A DNA stretch of 37,968 nucleotides from Victivallis vadensis (GCF_003096415.1 NZ_QEKH01000040.1:1-37968); one strand, 5' to 3'; counted from the stretch's first letter, positions 7,815 through 16,875 are shown. Translations and numbers: made by a program. Notes: generated from the sequence alone by a model not told the origin.

Positions 7815-10800
7815 ATGATGAAAAAACTGTTGTTTACCGCTCTGGCGGCGCTGACCGCCGCCGGGCTCTCCGCTGCCGAACGGCTGGAGATTCCGCCGCG
7901 CTTTCAGGCACAGCCCGCCACCTCCGCGAATCAGCCGCCGAAGGCGGATGCGTGGAGCACAAACCGCGTCACGACGCTCGGGCATGCCCTCCCGCCCGCC
8001 GGAGCCGGCTGGAAGCGCGCGGATGCGAAAAAAATCCACAACCAATACCTGAAGCGGGAGTTCGAGGTCCCCGCCGGCTGGAACTCCGGGCGGCTGAGCC
8101 TCGACTTCGAGCGGATCAACGGCAACGCGGTGATTTTCATCAACGGCAAGAAAGTCGGCGAGCGGCTCGGCCCCTACGGTGAGATCGATATTACCGGTTT
8201 CGCGGTTCCGGGGGAGAAGAATGAACTGCTGATCTTCAACACGCGCAATTATACCGATGTGTCGCGCACCTTTGAAAACGACCCGCTGCGTTATACGGCG
8301 CGGGGACCGAAGGCGCTGTACGGCGCGGTGCCGATGGAACGGTGGGCGTTCGGGGTGGATGCTCCGGTCTGGCTGGTTCACCGGCCGGACCCGGCGGCGA
8401 TCGCGGCGGCGTGGAGCGATACCAGCTTCCGCAAAAAGACGGTCACGATGCACGCCGAGCTTGACGCCCGGCAGCCGGTCCGGGACGCGAAGCTGCAGGT
8501 CGAGATCTTCGACGCCGACGGCAAAAAGGTTCTGGAATTCGCCCGGGAAGGGCTGACGCTGAAGCCCGGCATTCAGAATGTGGAAACGAGTGCGCCGTGG
8601 GCGAATCCCCGGCTGTGGGAGCTGGACGGCGGCTATGTGTACACCGCGAAGCTGACGCTTGCCGACAGCTCCGGCAAGGTGATCGACCGGGAGTCGTTCC
8701 CGTTCGGTTTCCGCGAAGTCTGGACGGAAGGGCGGAACCTGATGCTCAACGGCCACAAGGCCCGGTTCCGGGTGGAGTGGTCGAGCTTCGGCCTGAATGA
8801 AAACTCGGTCAGCTACTTCAAGCTGCTCGGGCGCAATATGATCTATTTTCAGTCCAACCCCTCCGGGTGGTGGCGCGACTGGGGCGGCGAGGTTTTCAAC
8901 TTTCCGCAGGAGACCCTCGATCTCTGCGACCGCGAGGGCATCGCGGTGCTGCTGCCGGTGCCGACGGTGAACTTCGGCCGGGAGCGGCTGCTGAACGATC
9001 CGGTGATGAAAAAGCAGTACAAAGAGGAAACCGAGGCGTTCATGCGCCGCTACCGGAACCACCCGTCGATTCTGGCGTGGTGTCTGTCGATGAACTCCTT
9101 CAATCCCAAAGACGCGATTCATCCGCCGACGATGGGCAAACGCAGCGACTACCGGCATGTGCAGGCCGACGTGCTGGAAAACGCCGCGAAGCTGGTCAAA
9201 TCTTACGATCCGACCCGGCTGGCCTACTCCCATGCGGACGGCAACCTGACCGATCTGGCGACCGGCAACTGCTACCCGAACTTCGCTCCGATCCAGGAGG
9301 CGGAGGACTGGCCTGAAATCTGGTCGAAAGAGGGCGATATGCCGTGGTGGGCGTGCGAATTCGCGGCGGTTTACGACGGCAGCTATTTCAAGGGCAAGCA
9401 GTTCCTGCTGACCGAATACGCCGCGATCATGCTCGGGCCGGAAGCGTACAAGCTCGAAACTGACAAACAGCTTGAGGAGACCGTCAGGCTCGGCCTGAAC
9501 AACCGCGGCCACGGCCAGGATATGCGCCACGTCGCGCAGTACACGCCGCTCTATTATGAAGTCCAGAAGCGCTATGTCGAGGCGATGGACCGGGCGTGGC
9601 GCACCTACGGCGTACTCGGCTGGCACTACTTCAACTTTCACCTCGGCTACGGTGATCCGCCGGAGACGAAGGGATACAAGCCGTTCGCCCGTTACAGCGT
9701 GATGACCAGGCCGGTTACGGGGCGGCCCGACTGGGCGAATCCGCAGTTCGACTATTATGCGAAAAACATGCAGCCGCTGCTGGCTTATGTCGCGGGCTAT
9801 CCCGACCACACCGACAAAACCCACAGCTTCTACGCGGGCGAAACCGTCGAAAAGCAGTTGGCCGCGGTCTGGGACGGCCCCGGCGACCTGAAGCTCACCG
9901 GCAAATGGGAGCTGCTCGACGCGCAGGGCAACGCGGTGCTTTCCGGGAAGTTGGGAGGGCTTGACCTGAAGGCGGGCGACATCAAATTTGAACCGGTCCG
10001 GTTTACCGCCCCGGCGGTGGCGCGGCGTTCGGAATACCATCTGAAGCTGACCCTCGACGGCTGGAAAGACAAGCCGCTGGTCGATACCTTTGCTCTGGAA
10101 ATCTTCCCGAAGACGGAGCCGGTCGGGACGGCCCGCGCTTACCGGCTGTACGATCCGCAGAACCGCTCCGGCTGGGTGAAGGAGCTGGTGCCGGATGTGA
10201 AGCCGCTGGCCTCTGGCGAAAAGCCCGGCGTGAACGACGTGGTGATCTTCGGGCGCGAATCGCTGAAGGTAGGGGACAAACTGCCTTTCACCGCCGACGA
10301 TATCCGCAACGGCCTGAAAGTGGTCTTTCTCGAACAGATGCCGGAGGTGTGGGAGGCGATGGGCTTGCGCAACTACGAGGCCGCGCCGCGGCAGGTGTTC
10401 CCGACCATGAAACAGTTGAATCTGCGCGAAGCCGATCTGCGCGACTGGCGCGGCAAGGCGACGCTGCTGCCGGAATTCAAGGCGGCGCGCGCCTACGATG
10501 TGCCGGTGGCCCCCAAGACCAGCAACCGCGGCGTGGTCGCGTCGACGGTGATGGAGATCCCGCAGGCGGTCGGCTTCCTGCCGCTGCTGGCGTGCGAATT
10601 CGATATGAACTATTCGCCGCTGCTGGAATACCGCGACGGCAAGGGCGGCATCCTGTACAGTTCGCTGGACTTCACCGGCCGCGCCGGCAAGGACCCCGCC
10701 GCCACGGAACTGGCCGCGTGGATGTTGAAACGGATCGGCGCGGAAACGGCTCCGCGGAAGACGAAGGTGTTCCTGAACCTGCCGCAGGAGGAACTGGCGA

Positions 10801-11762
10801 AGCGCGGCATCCGGACCGAACCGGCGAAGCTGCGGCGGGCGTTCACGCCGGACGACAGGATCGGGGAGCTTCTGCCGCTGAACCTGCTGCGGTTCCGCGA
10901 CGAACTCGCCTCCAACCGGATCGTCTCGGGCAAGCCGGGCGACGAAATCATGGGTAACGGCATGTTCCTGTTCCGGCCGGAATCAGAGGAACTCTACTGC
11001 CAGCTCGCGCCGGAACTGCTGGAAGGCCGTTACGCGGACGATCCGGACCGCAGGGAAGGCGTGGCAATTTCAGTGGTCCGGCTCAAACAGCTCGCCGCCC
11101 GGCTCAAGACCCTCGGCGGCGAGGCTCCCGCGCCGGGAACGACCGAACGGCTGCTGAAAGTCCGGCGCGGCGCGGCCTACCAGAACCTCGACAGCTGGAC
11201 CGTATTCGGTCCCTTCTACGCCAAGACCAACGATGCGGCCAAGGCGCTGGAGAAGGAGTATCCGGGCCAGAAGGCGGCGCTGGCGGGCGACACCAATCCG
11301 AACATCACCTATCCGACCGGAGACGGCCGCACACTGGACTTCCGCACCACCGTTTCCGCCGGGCCGGACGGCTTCGTGGACCTCGGCCGCATTCTGAAAC
11401 CGGCCGGGCTGGACGCGGTCGCATTTGCGGTCAAGGAGATCGAATCGCCGGTCGAGCGGCGGGCGATGCTCCGCTTCGGCGCGGATTATTTCTTCCGCAT
11501 CTATGTGAACGGCAAGCCGGTTTACGAGCAGAGCACCAACCACTCTTCGCCGAAACCGAACCAGTTCAAGGTGCGCGTGAAACTGAAGAAGGGCGTCAAC
11601 GTGATTGTCGTCAAACTGATGTGCGGCAGCAAGGGCTTCGGCTTCTGGGCCAACCTCTCCGAACCGGAGGGCGAAGGGGAAGTCGCCGAACCTGCCGCCA
11701 AAGAGCTGTTGTATGATCCCAATATCAAAATAAGGAGTCCCTATGAGTATCATTACTGGTAA
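7815..11762 (+). CDS. Secreted GH2-like glycoside hydrolase, multidomain
   Basis: This 1315-residue protein begins with a signal peptide (MMKKLLFTALAALTAAGLSA). The frame is open from 7602, but ATG 7815 with GGAAGGA upstream is the sensible start. The order is a jelly-roll sugar-binding domain (about 60-190), an Ig-like domain (about 210-300) and a TIM-barrel (about 310-640) of glycoside hydrolase family 2 type. A C-terminal region follows, ending in a beta-sandwich (about 1130-1300, from SWTVFGPFYAK). E534 in LLTEYA is the likely nucleophile. The usual acid/base Glu of the WSLGNES motif is replaced: the sequence reads WCLSMNS, with Asn427 in that place. It may be inactive or use another residue. 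The last 20 bp overlap the next gene. Confidence 0.85.
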   Translation: MMKKLLFTALAALTAAGLSAAERLEIPPRFQAQPATSANQPPKADAWSTNRVTTLGHALPPAGAGWKRADAKKIHNQYLKREFEVPAGWNSGRLSLDFERINGNAVIFINGKKVGERLGPYGEIDITGFAVPGEKNELLIFNTRNYTDVSRTFENDPLRYTARGPKALYGAVPMERWAFGVDAPVWLVHRPDPAAIAAAWSDTSFRKKTVTMHAELDARQPVRDAKLQVEIFDADGKKVLEFAREGLTLKPGIQNVETSAPWANPRLWELDGGYVYTAKLTLADSSGKVIDRESFPFGFREVWTEGRNLMLNGHKARFRVEWSSFGLNENSVSYFKLLGRNMIYFQSNPSGWWRDWGGEVFNFPQETLDLCDREGIAVLLPVPTVNFGRERLLNDPVMKKQYKEETEAFMRRYRNHPSILAWCLSMNSFNPKDAIHPPTMGKRSDYRHVQADVLENAAKLVKSYDPTRLAYSHADGNLTDLATGNCYPNFAPIQEAEDWPEIWSKEGDMPWWACEFAAVYDGSYFKGKQFLLTEYAAIMLGPEAYKLETDKQLEETVRLGLNNRGHGQDMRHVAQYTPLYYEVQKRYVEAMDRAWRTYGVLGWHYFNFHLGYGDPPETKGYKPFARYSVMTRPVTGRPDWANPQFDYYAKNMQPLLAYVAGYPDHTDKTHSFYAGETVEKQLAAVWDGPGDLKLTGKWELLDAQGNAVLSGKLGGLDLKAGDIKFEPVRFTAPAVARRSEYHLKLTLDGWKDKPLVDTFALEIFPKTEPVGTARAYRLYDPQNRSGWVKELVPDVKPLASGEKPGVNDVVIFGRESLKVGDKLPFTADDIRNGLKVVFLEQMPEVWEAMGLRNYEAAPRQVFPTMKQLNLREADLRDWRGKATLLPEFKAARAYDVPVAPKTSNRGVVASTVMEIPQAVGFLPLLACEFDMNYSPLLEYRDGKGGILYSSLDFTGRAGKDPAATELAAWMLKRIGAETAPRKTKVFLNLPQEELAKRGIRTEPAKLRRAFTPDDRIGELLPLNLLRFRDELASNRIVSGKPGDEIMGNGMFLFRPESEELYCQLAPELLEGRYADDPDRREGVAISVVRLKQLAARLKTLGGEAPAPGTTERLLKVRRGAAYQNLDSWTVFGPFYAKTNDAAKALEKEYPGQKAALAGDTNPNITYPTGDGRTLDFRTTVSAGPDGFVDLGRILKPAGLDAVAFAVKEIESPVERRAMLRFGADYFFRIYVNGKPVYEQSTNHSSPKPNQFKVRVKLKKGVNVIVVKLMCGSKGFGFWANLSEPEGEGEVAEPAAKELLYDPNIKIRSPYEYHYW

Positions 11763-12414
11763 ATCACTGGCCGCGGCGCTGGCCGCCCTCGCTGTCGCCG
11801 CCGGAGTGCAGGCACAGGAGAAGGTGCTTTATTCGGAGAACTTCGAGGAAGCGATTCCCGGCCAGACCCCGAAGAAATGGACTAAAGTCTGGGGAAGTCC
11901 CGGCAGCGACATCTTCGCCGTGACCAATGAAAAGTCCGCCGGGGGCGACAATGCGCTGCTGCTGACGCGCGGCGACAATCAGGGCCAGTGGGGCTTCGGC
12001 GTCGCGTTTCCGCACGTGGACAGGGGAACCGTCGAAATCTCGTTCAACCTGCTGCTGGAAGGTCCCGGCAACCAGGCCTGTCTCGGTTTTGAAATCCGCA
12101 ACAACACGCCGGGACGGCTGATCTTCGGCAGCGCGACGGTACAGGATTTCAAAATCCGCAACTCGCGGCGCAAACAGGTTTTCAGCCTGACCGGCGATAC
12201 CTGGTACAAGCTGAAATTCACGATCCCCGCCTCCAAAGCGGACGGCGAACAGAGCAGATTTGAAATCACCGACATCAAAACCGGCCAGTCGGCGACGATG
12301 GAATCTCCGATCAAAGAGTATCCGAACAAGCTCGGTCTGCTCTGCATCAACACCCTGCCCGGCAAGAACAACTTCAAAGCTTTCATCGACGACGTGAAAG
12401 TGACGGTGAAGTAG
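11743..12414 (+). CDS. Secreted lectin-like jelly-roll protein
   Basis: This 223-residue protein has a signal peptide (residues 1-23, ending VQAQ). A single beta-sandwich follows that resembles concanavalin/laminin-G-like or family-16-type carbohydrate-binding modules: YSENFEEAIPGQTPKKW near the start, a central GTVEISFNLLL, and a C-terminal AFIDDVKVTVK strand typical of this fold. No catalytic residues are apparent. It starts inside the last codons of the giant glycosidase gene (20-bp overlap), so translation is probably coupled. It likely binds the same glycan. The structured repeat begins 33 bp after its stop. Confidence 0.82.
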   Translation: MSIITGKSLAAALAALAVAAGVQAQEKVLYSENFEEAIPGQTPKKWTKVWGSPGSDIFAVTNEKSAGGDNALLLTRGDNQGQWGFGVAFPHVDRGTVEISFNLLLEGPGNQACLGFEIRNNTPGRLIFGSATVQDFKIRNSRRKQVFSLTGDTWYKLKFTIPASKADGEQSRFEITDIKTGQSATMESPIKEYPNKLGLLCINTLPGKNNFKAFIDDVKVTVK

Positions 12415-12447
12415 GAATACCTCCGGCGGCCTCCCCTCGTTGTGGAG

Positions 12448-12774
12448 TGCCTCCGGCGGCCGGTGGCGCTTCGCCCCCCGGTCCCCCCGACCGGCAAGGT
12501 GCCGGTGCCGAGTGCGGTTTTGAGATTTTTGCTGTGCAAAAATCTCAAAACCGGGGGTACTATCTATCACTCTATTGGCTCTTTCGGCAATACCTGCCAC
12601 CGGGTGCTACCCGGTCTGGGTCAAGGGGCGAAGCGCCCTTGTCGTCGAAGACACTTGTGCGCGCAGCGCCCAGCTACCGGTGCCTGATTGAAAATCAGGC
12701 CGCGTAGCGCACAAGGTCTGCTTGCCCTATCGGGCAGCAGACCCGCCTGCCGCGAAGGCGGTATGGCTTCTCCC
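12448..12774 (+). repeat. Structured intergenic repeat, copy A
   Basis: About 327 bp, homologous along its whole length to 14061-14386 in the same orientation. It is a chain of hairpins. They include ACCGGC/GCCGGT (12490-12506), a perfect 18-bp stem with 3-nt loop (12515-12553), CTTGTGCGC/GCGCACAAG (12654-12662 with 12707-12715) enclosing GCCTGATT/AATCAGGC (12682-12700), and GGTCTGC/GCAGACC (12715-12743). Several stems differ from copy B but keep pairing. The first bases (CCTCCGGCGGCC) are also present 29 bp upstream at 12420. Short open frames in both copies are not gene-like. It lies between the jelly-roll and SGNH genes. Confidence 0.8.
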
Positions 12775-12816
12775 GGTGAAACGCTGTCGGCAATGCGATT
12801 ATTTTTGTTTTTTCGC

Positions 12817-12844
12817 TTGCAGTTTCCGGTCCGCCGCATATCTT
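12817..12844 (+). promoter_or_regulatory. Probable promoter of the SGNH gene
   Basis: TTGCAG (12817-12822) and TATCTT (12839-12844) are 16 bp apart, preceded by an AT-rich tract (about 12799-12813) that could act as an UP element. It lies just beyond repeat A and 32 bp before the start codon. Confidence 0.5.
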
Positions 12845-12876
12845 AAATACAGGGAAAATCAACAATCAGGTTCAAG

Positions 12877-14055
12877 ATGATCGGTAAAAACATTCTGCTG
12901 GCAGCGGCGCTTTGCGCGGGGGAGATGAGCATGGCAATTCAATTCGATGGAACGCTTACGGACAAGCTCCCCGGCTGGAGCTTCAAGGCTTCCAAGCCGA
13001 AAGACGGACTGGTTTACAATGAATTTGAAGGCTACTACCCAGACAAGGGCGGCAAGCTCAGTTCCGCGCCGATCAGGATCGGGGAACGCCCCTCCGGCAG
13101 TTTCTACCGGGTCAGGTTCGACGCGAAAGCCCCGGAACGCAGTTACTGGGGCGTCGACTTCTTCGATGCTTCGGGTAAACTGCTGCCGGATTATTACGGC
13201 GTGATCCATCCGGGCGACCGGGCCGGGTATGAATTCATCATCTACGCGATGGGAAAAGTCGATTCGATGCGGGTTTTCTTCCAGTCCAACCGCGGCATCG
13301 AGGCGTGGAACCTGTCGGTCGAACCCGCCACTCCCGAAGAGGCGGCCCGCTGGTGCGACGAATTGTACGCGACGCTCCCGCCGATCGACTTCAAAGCTGC
13401 CGCCGATTCGTTTCAAAAACTGCCGCGCACGGCGGAGGCGCTGCGCACCGGCAAGCCGTGGCGGGTGGTGTTTCTCGGCGACAGCATCATGCAGGACGCC
13501 TTCCACTCCCAGTTTGAATCGCTGGTGAAGCGGGAGTTCCCGAAGTCGAATCTGGACTATATCATCTCGATGCGCGGTTCCACCGGCTGCTGGTTCTACC
13601 GCAAGCCGGAAAACTTCCAGAGCTACGCCGCCGCGATGAAGCCGGATCTGCTGGTCATCGGCGGCATCTCCAACTATCAGGGCAAAGACAAAGCCGCGGA
13701 CACCGCCGCGATCCTCGAAGTCGCGGAGCGGGCGCGAAAGGAACTCGGCTGCGAAGTGCTGCTGCTGACCGGTGCGCTGAGCATCGACACGCGCGGCAAG
13801 GAGACCGCGCCGCGCAAGTGGGCGCTGGAGGCCGACAAGGAGGTGCAGAAAATGAATGACTTTGAGCGCCTGTACTCCGGTGCGGCGAAGCTGGACATCC
13901 CGGTCTGGGATATGACGACGCCATGCTACAACTGGCTGTACGCGAGCGGCAAACCGTATGAATTCCACAGTCGCGACTACGTCCACTCCGGCGAACGCGG
14001 CAAACAGATCATCGGCCGCGTGCTCTTCGAGTACTTCCGGACGGCGCAGCCGTAA
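12877..14055 (+). CDS. Secreted SGNH/GDSL hydrolase with N-terminal beta domain
   Basis: This 392-residue protein has an N-terminal signal-like segment (MIGKNILLAAALCAGEMSMA). A beta-rich domain (about 22-145) resembles a carbohydrate-binding module, followed by an SGNH hydrolase domain (about 190-390). Block I is FLGDSIMQD with the nucleophile Ser203. A Gly block (RGSTGCW) and an Asn block (VIGGISNYQ) follow. Block V is D367-Y-V-H370, the catalytic DxxH. This is the fold of carbohydrate acetyl-esterases (CE2/CE3-like), so removing acyl groups from glycans is likely but inferred. It is flanked on both sides by the structured repeats and belongs to the glycan cluster. Confidence 0.87.
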   Translation: MIGKNILLAAALCAGEMSMAIQFDGTLTDKLPGWSFKASKPKDGLVYNEFEGYYPDKGGKLSSAPIRIGERPSGSFYRVRFDAKAPERSYWGVDFFDASGKLLPDYYGVIHPGDRAGYEFIIYAMGKVDSMRVFFQSNRGIEAWNLSVEPATPEEAARWCDELYATLPPIDFKAAADSFQKLPRTAEALRTGKPWRVVFLGDSIMQDAFHSQFESLVKREFPKSNLDYIISMRGSTGCWFYRKPENFQSYAAAMKPDLLVIGGISNYQGKDKAADTAAILEVAERARKELGCEVLLLTGALSIDTRGKETAPRKWALEADKEVQKMNDFERLYSGAAKLDIPVWDMTTPCYNWLYASGKPYEFHSRDYVHSGERGKQIIGRVLFEYFRTAQP

Positions 14056-14060
14056 GGGGA

Positions 14061-14386
14061 TGCCTCCGGCGGCCCGGGGCGCTTCGCCCCCGGGCCCCCC
14101 GACCGGGTAGCACCCGGTGGCGGGTACGGTTTTGAATTTTTACTGCGTAAAAATTACAAAACCGGGGTTATTATCTATCAGTTTATCAGCTCTATCGGCG
14201 GTACTCCGCCCCGGCACGTTGCCGGTCGGAGTCAAGGGGCGAAGCGCCCTTGCCACCGGAGGTTATTTGTGCGCTACTGTGCCCAGCTACCGGAGCCTGA
14301 TTGTAAATCAGGCCGCGTAGCGCACAAGGTCTGCCGCCCGACAGGACGGGCAGACCCGCCTGCCTTTAAAATGGCAGGCTTTCCCC
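14061..14386 (+). repeat. Structured intergenic repeat, copy B
   Basis: Homologous to copy A at 12448-12774, same orientation, beginning 6 bp after the SGNH stop codon. Matching hairpins are ACCGGG/CCCGGT (14102-14118), CGGTTTTG...(14127-14143) with 14147-14164, TTGTGCGCTAC/GTAGCGCACAA (11 bp, 14267-14277 with 14317-14327), GCCTGATT/AATCAGGC (14295-14313), and a final GCCTGCC/TGGCAGGC-type stem near 14359-14380. CTCCGGCGGCC near its start (14064) recurs as TTCCGGCGGCC at about 14397, so the unit may be flanked by short direct repeats. The 65 bp after it lead to the ribosome site of the next gene. Confidence 0.8.
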
Positions 14387-14451
14387 TGCGACCAGCTTCC
14401 GGCGGCCGATGGGGGAGAGGATTTTGCAAACAGGTATATTCAGGAGTTTTT

Positions 14452-16875
14452 ATGCGTTATCTTTTTGACCGGTCGGAAGCGATTGAACTGGAATGCGATG
14501 CGGTGATCCGCCGCCATCCGTCGCTGTCGGACGGGGCGGAGGTCATCCGGGCCCGGGCGGGCGAAACGGTGCCGCCGCTGGCCCCGGGCCACTACCTGAT
14601 CTCCGAAACCACCGCTCCCGGCGAGGAACGGGTGCGCTACCTCGGAGTGGCGGGCAGGGGGTATACCGTGATGCAGTTGACGGTCGGGAGCTTCACATCG
14701 GATACGTTCGACGCGGTGGTTCACGCGAACCGGGTGCCGGTCAACTATTATGTGAACCTCGGGCAGGTGAACGACTCCACATTCCGCGGCTACGAGCAGG
14801 ATTACGGCGACGCGGTCTATCCGCATCTGATGCCCAACAGCCTGTCGCCGGTCGATCCGGCTTTCGCCTGCCACGACGCGAACTGGGATTCGCTGGATGC
14901 GGAGACGATCGAAACCCGGCTCCGGGCGCTGGACGGCTTCTGGCGGGAGCGCGGCTTTGCCCCGCTGCACGGCATTGCGACCTATACACCCTCCAACTCG
15001 CTGGTCGCCGCGATGAAGCGGCTCGGCTGGAGGGTGCTGCATTCGGTCGTGCCGGAGCAGAACTGGTCCGACGGGCGCTGGGCGATCAATCACTGGGGAA
15101 TGCCGAACCAGCCGTTCTACGTCAGCGGCGAAGATTTCCGCAAGCCGGCTGAACGCGGCGAAAACAATGTGATCGCGATGAGCATGAACTCCTACCATCT
15201 GTATATGCCGCATGTGACCCACTGGGGGGATAATGTGCTGTCGCCGTCGCACTTCCTGCGCTGGCACCGCACCGTGGAATCCGGCCCGGAACCGCTGCGG
15301 TTCGGCAATTTCCTGCGCGACTATCTGGCGGCGGCGGAGGGGCGGGAGGAGCCGTTCTTTCTGATCGCCGGTTTCGAGTTCGGCCGGACCTTCGGCGTGC
15401 GTTCCATGACGAAGCACAACCGGCGCGGGCTGGAACTGGTGCTGGAAGCCGCGAAACGGCATCCGGTGGTCTTTGCGACCGGGCGCGACGTCGCGCTGTA
15501 CTATGAAAGACACCAACTCGCCCAGCCGGAGGCTGTGTTCACCCAGCGGGACTATCTCGCCGGAACCCGGATCATGGACAAGCCGGTCAACTCCGGCCCG
15601 TCGATCGGGATGGAGATGCACGCCTACAAGGCGGTGTTCGCCCATCTGGAGCCGCTGCCCTTCTATCACTACGACTATCTGGAGCCGTGGCACTACCGCG
15701 CTGACGACACCGCCGTGCCGCGCGATTATGTGGAAAGCGACCGGGCGGCGGTGGAGGTGCGGCGTTCCGGGGATGTCCTGACGCTCCGGGCGGCAAAGCC
15801 GCTGGAACGGGCGGTACCGGTGGCGGTGTGGGACGGCGAAATCGCCGGGGATCGTCCGGGACGGGTGTTTCAGCCGCCGCAGTTGGATGACGGCCGGACG
15901 CATACGGTGCTGGAGCTGCCCGTCGGCTGGCACGGGGAGTGCGTGCTGGCGGTACGGAATGTTTCGGAGCCGCCGGCCGCCGAATTTGCCGGATCGGATC
16001 ATCCGGCATGGCGGGTGCAGCGGATCGGGGGACACTGTTATTTGTACCTCGATTTCCCGGCCACGCGCCCCTTTGAAATCGACTGGCAGGCTCCGGCGGC
16101 GTGCCGGATCGACGCGCCCGACCGGGTGCTCGGCGGTTTCGCGGCGGGCGAAAGCGTCCGGCTTGCCTTCAACGCGCGGCGGCTCTGGTATCGGTTTCAC
16201 GGCCTTGCGCCGGAGGCGATCCGCCCCGGCGGTGACGCGATGCGGAAGCTCTCCTCCGAACAACGGGAGTCGGAACGCTTTTTCGCGGAGGCGCGCCGCG
16301 ACCTGCCGCGGGACCGGCGCGAGCTTGACGAATGGTTCGCCGCGCAGCTTCCCGCCGGCGAACACGTGGAGCTGGAGCTGGACTGCTTCGGCGACAATGT
16401 ATTCGGGGAACGCAGCCGCGCCAGACCGTTCGATCGGATCGTGCGGCGCGGGAAGGCGGCGCTCCGGGCGGAGGAACTCTCCGACGGCGGGATTTCGCTG
16501 GGGCACGGGCGTTCGTTCTGGGTGCATCCGCGCTCGCTTCACTTTGAAATCGCCGGACTGGAGACGCTGGCGAGTGCCGACGGGCGGTTTACGCTGACTT
16601 TGTTCACCCGGACTCCGAAAGAGGAGGCGAAGCCCTTCCGCTACCGGCTGCGGATTCAGCACCTCGGCAAGCCGGTTGCGGAGTTCCCGGCGTGGGTCTG
16701 TCCATATGACTGTTCGGAAGGGGCGGTCCTGCAGGTGCGGCTGCCGCTTGATGCGTTCCCGGACGGTGTCGCCGACTGCCATCTGGCCGCCGACCAGCGC
16801 GGCGTGCTGGACGACTGGTACCGGGAGGACGGTTTCATTGCCGCACTGGAACGGCTTGCCGTCACCTGCCGCTGA
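14452..16875 (+). CDS. Large uncharacterised protein, possible carbohydrate-active barrel
   Basis: This is an 807-residue protein whose family I do not recognise. ATG 14452 follows AGGAG; the frame is open further upstream, but that part lies in repeat B. There is no signal peptide, so it should be cytoplasmic, unlike its neighbours. Residues about 90-430 contain pieces that look like a polysaccharide-deacetylase/GH57-like barrel: FACHDANWDSLD, PLHGIATYTPSNSLVAAMK, LGWRVLHSVVPEQNW, and later FLIAGFEFGRTFG and MEMHAYKAVF. The C-terminal half is beta-rich. It ends the glycan cluster and may process imported oligosaccharide. Both the fold and role are inference. Confidence 0.82.
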   Translation: MRYLFDRSEAIELECDAVIRRHPSLSDGAEVIRARAGETVPPLAPGHYLISETTAPGEERVRYLGVAGRGYTVMQLTVGSFTSDTFDAVVHANRVPVNYYVNLGQVNDSTFRGYEQDYGDAVYPHLMPNSLSPVDPAFACHDANWDSLDAETIETRLRALDGFWRERGFAPLHGIATYTPSNSLVAAMKRLGWRVLHSVVPEQNWSDGRWAINHWGMPNQPFYVSGEDFRKPAERGENNVIAMSMNSYHLYMPHVTHWGDNVLSPSHFLRWHRTVESGPEPLRFGNFLRDYLAAAEGREEPFFLIAGFEFGRTFGVRSMTKHNRRGLELVLEAAKRHPVVFATGRDVALYYERHQLAQPEAVFTQRDYLAGTRIMDKPVNSGPSIGMEMHAYKAVFAHLEPLPFYHYDYLEPWHYRADDTAVPRDYVESDRAAVEVRRSGDVLTLRAAKPLERAVPVAVWDGEIAGDRPGRVFQPPQLDDGRTHTVLELPVGWHGECVLAVRNVSEPPAAEFAGSDHPAWRVQRIGGHCYLYLDFPATRPFEIDWQAPAACRIDAPDRVLGGFAAGESVRLAFNARRLWYRFHGLAPEAIRPGGDAMRKLSSEQRESERFFAEARRDLPRDRRELDEWFAAQLPAGEHVELELDCFGDNVFGERSRARPFDRIVRRGKAALRAEELSDGGISLGHGRSFWVHPRSLHFEIAGLETLASADGRFTLTLFTRTPKEEAKPFRYRLRIQHLGKPVAEFPAWVCPYDCSEGAVLQVRLPLDAFPDGVADCHLAADQRGVLDDWYREDGFIAALERLAVTCR

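Noticed and set aside
7587-10040. Long minus-strand frame across the GH2-like gene
   Set aside because: It is antisense to a gene with a signal peptide and domain structure; its translation is Arg- and His-rich without any family pattern.
12442-12707. Short frames inside repeat A, and the similar frame 14117-14320 in repeat B
   Set aside because: The similar peptides arise because the DNA repeats are homologous; there is no start signal, and changes preserve base pairing rather than codons.
12654-12715. A tRNA gene at the anticodon-like arm
   Set aside because: No acceptor stem, D arm or T arm (GGTTCGA) can be placed around it.
6449-14386. CRISPR array
   Set aside because: The repeats here are only two long homologous copies and single hairpins; there are no short regularly spaced repeats and no cas genes.
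14440-16782. Long minus-strand frame opposite the 14452 gene
   Set aside because: Composition is that of antisense translation (many Arg, His and Pro) and no ribosome site is seen.
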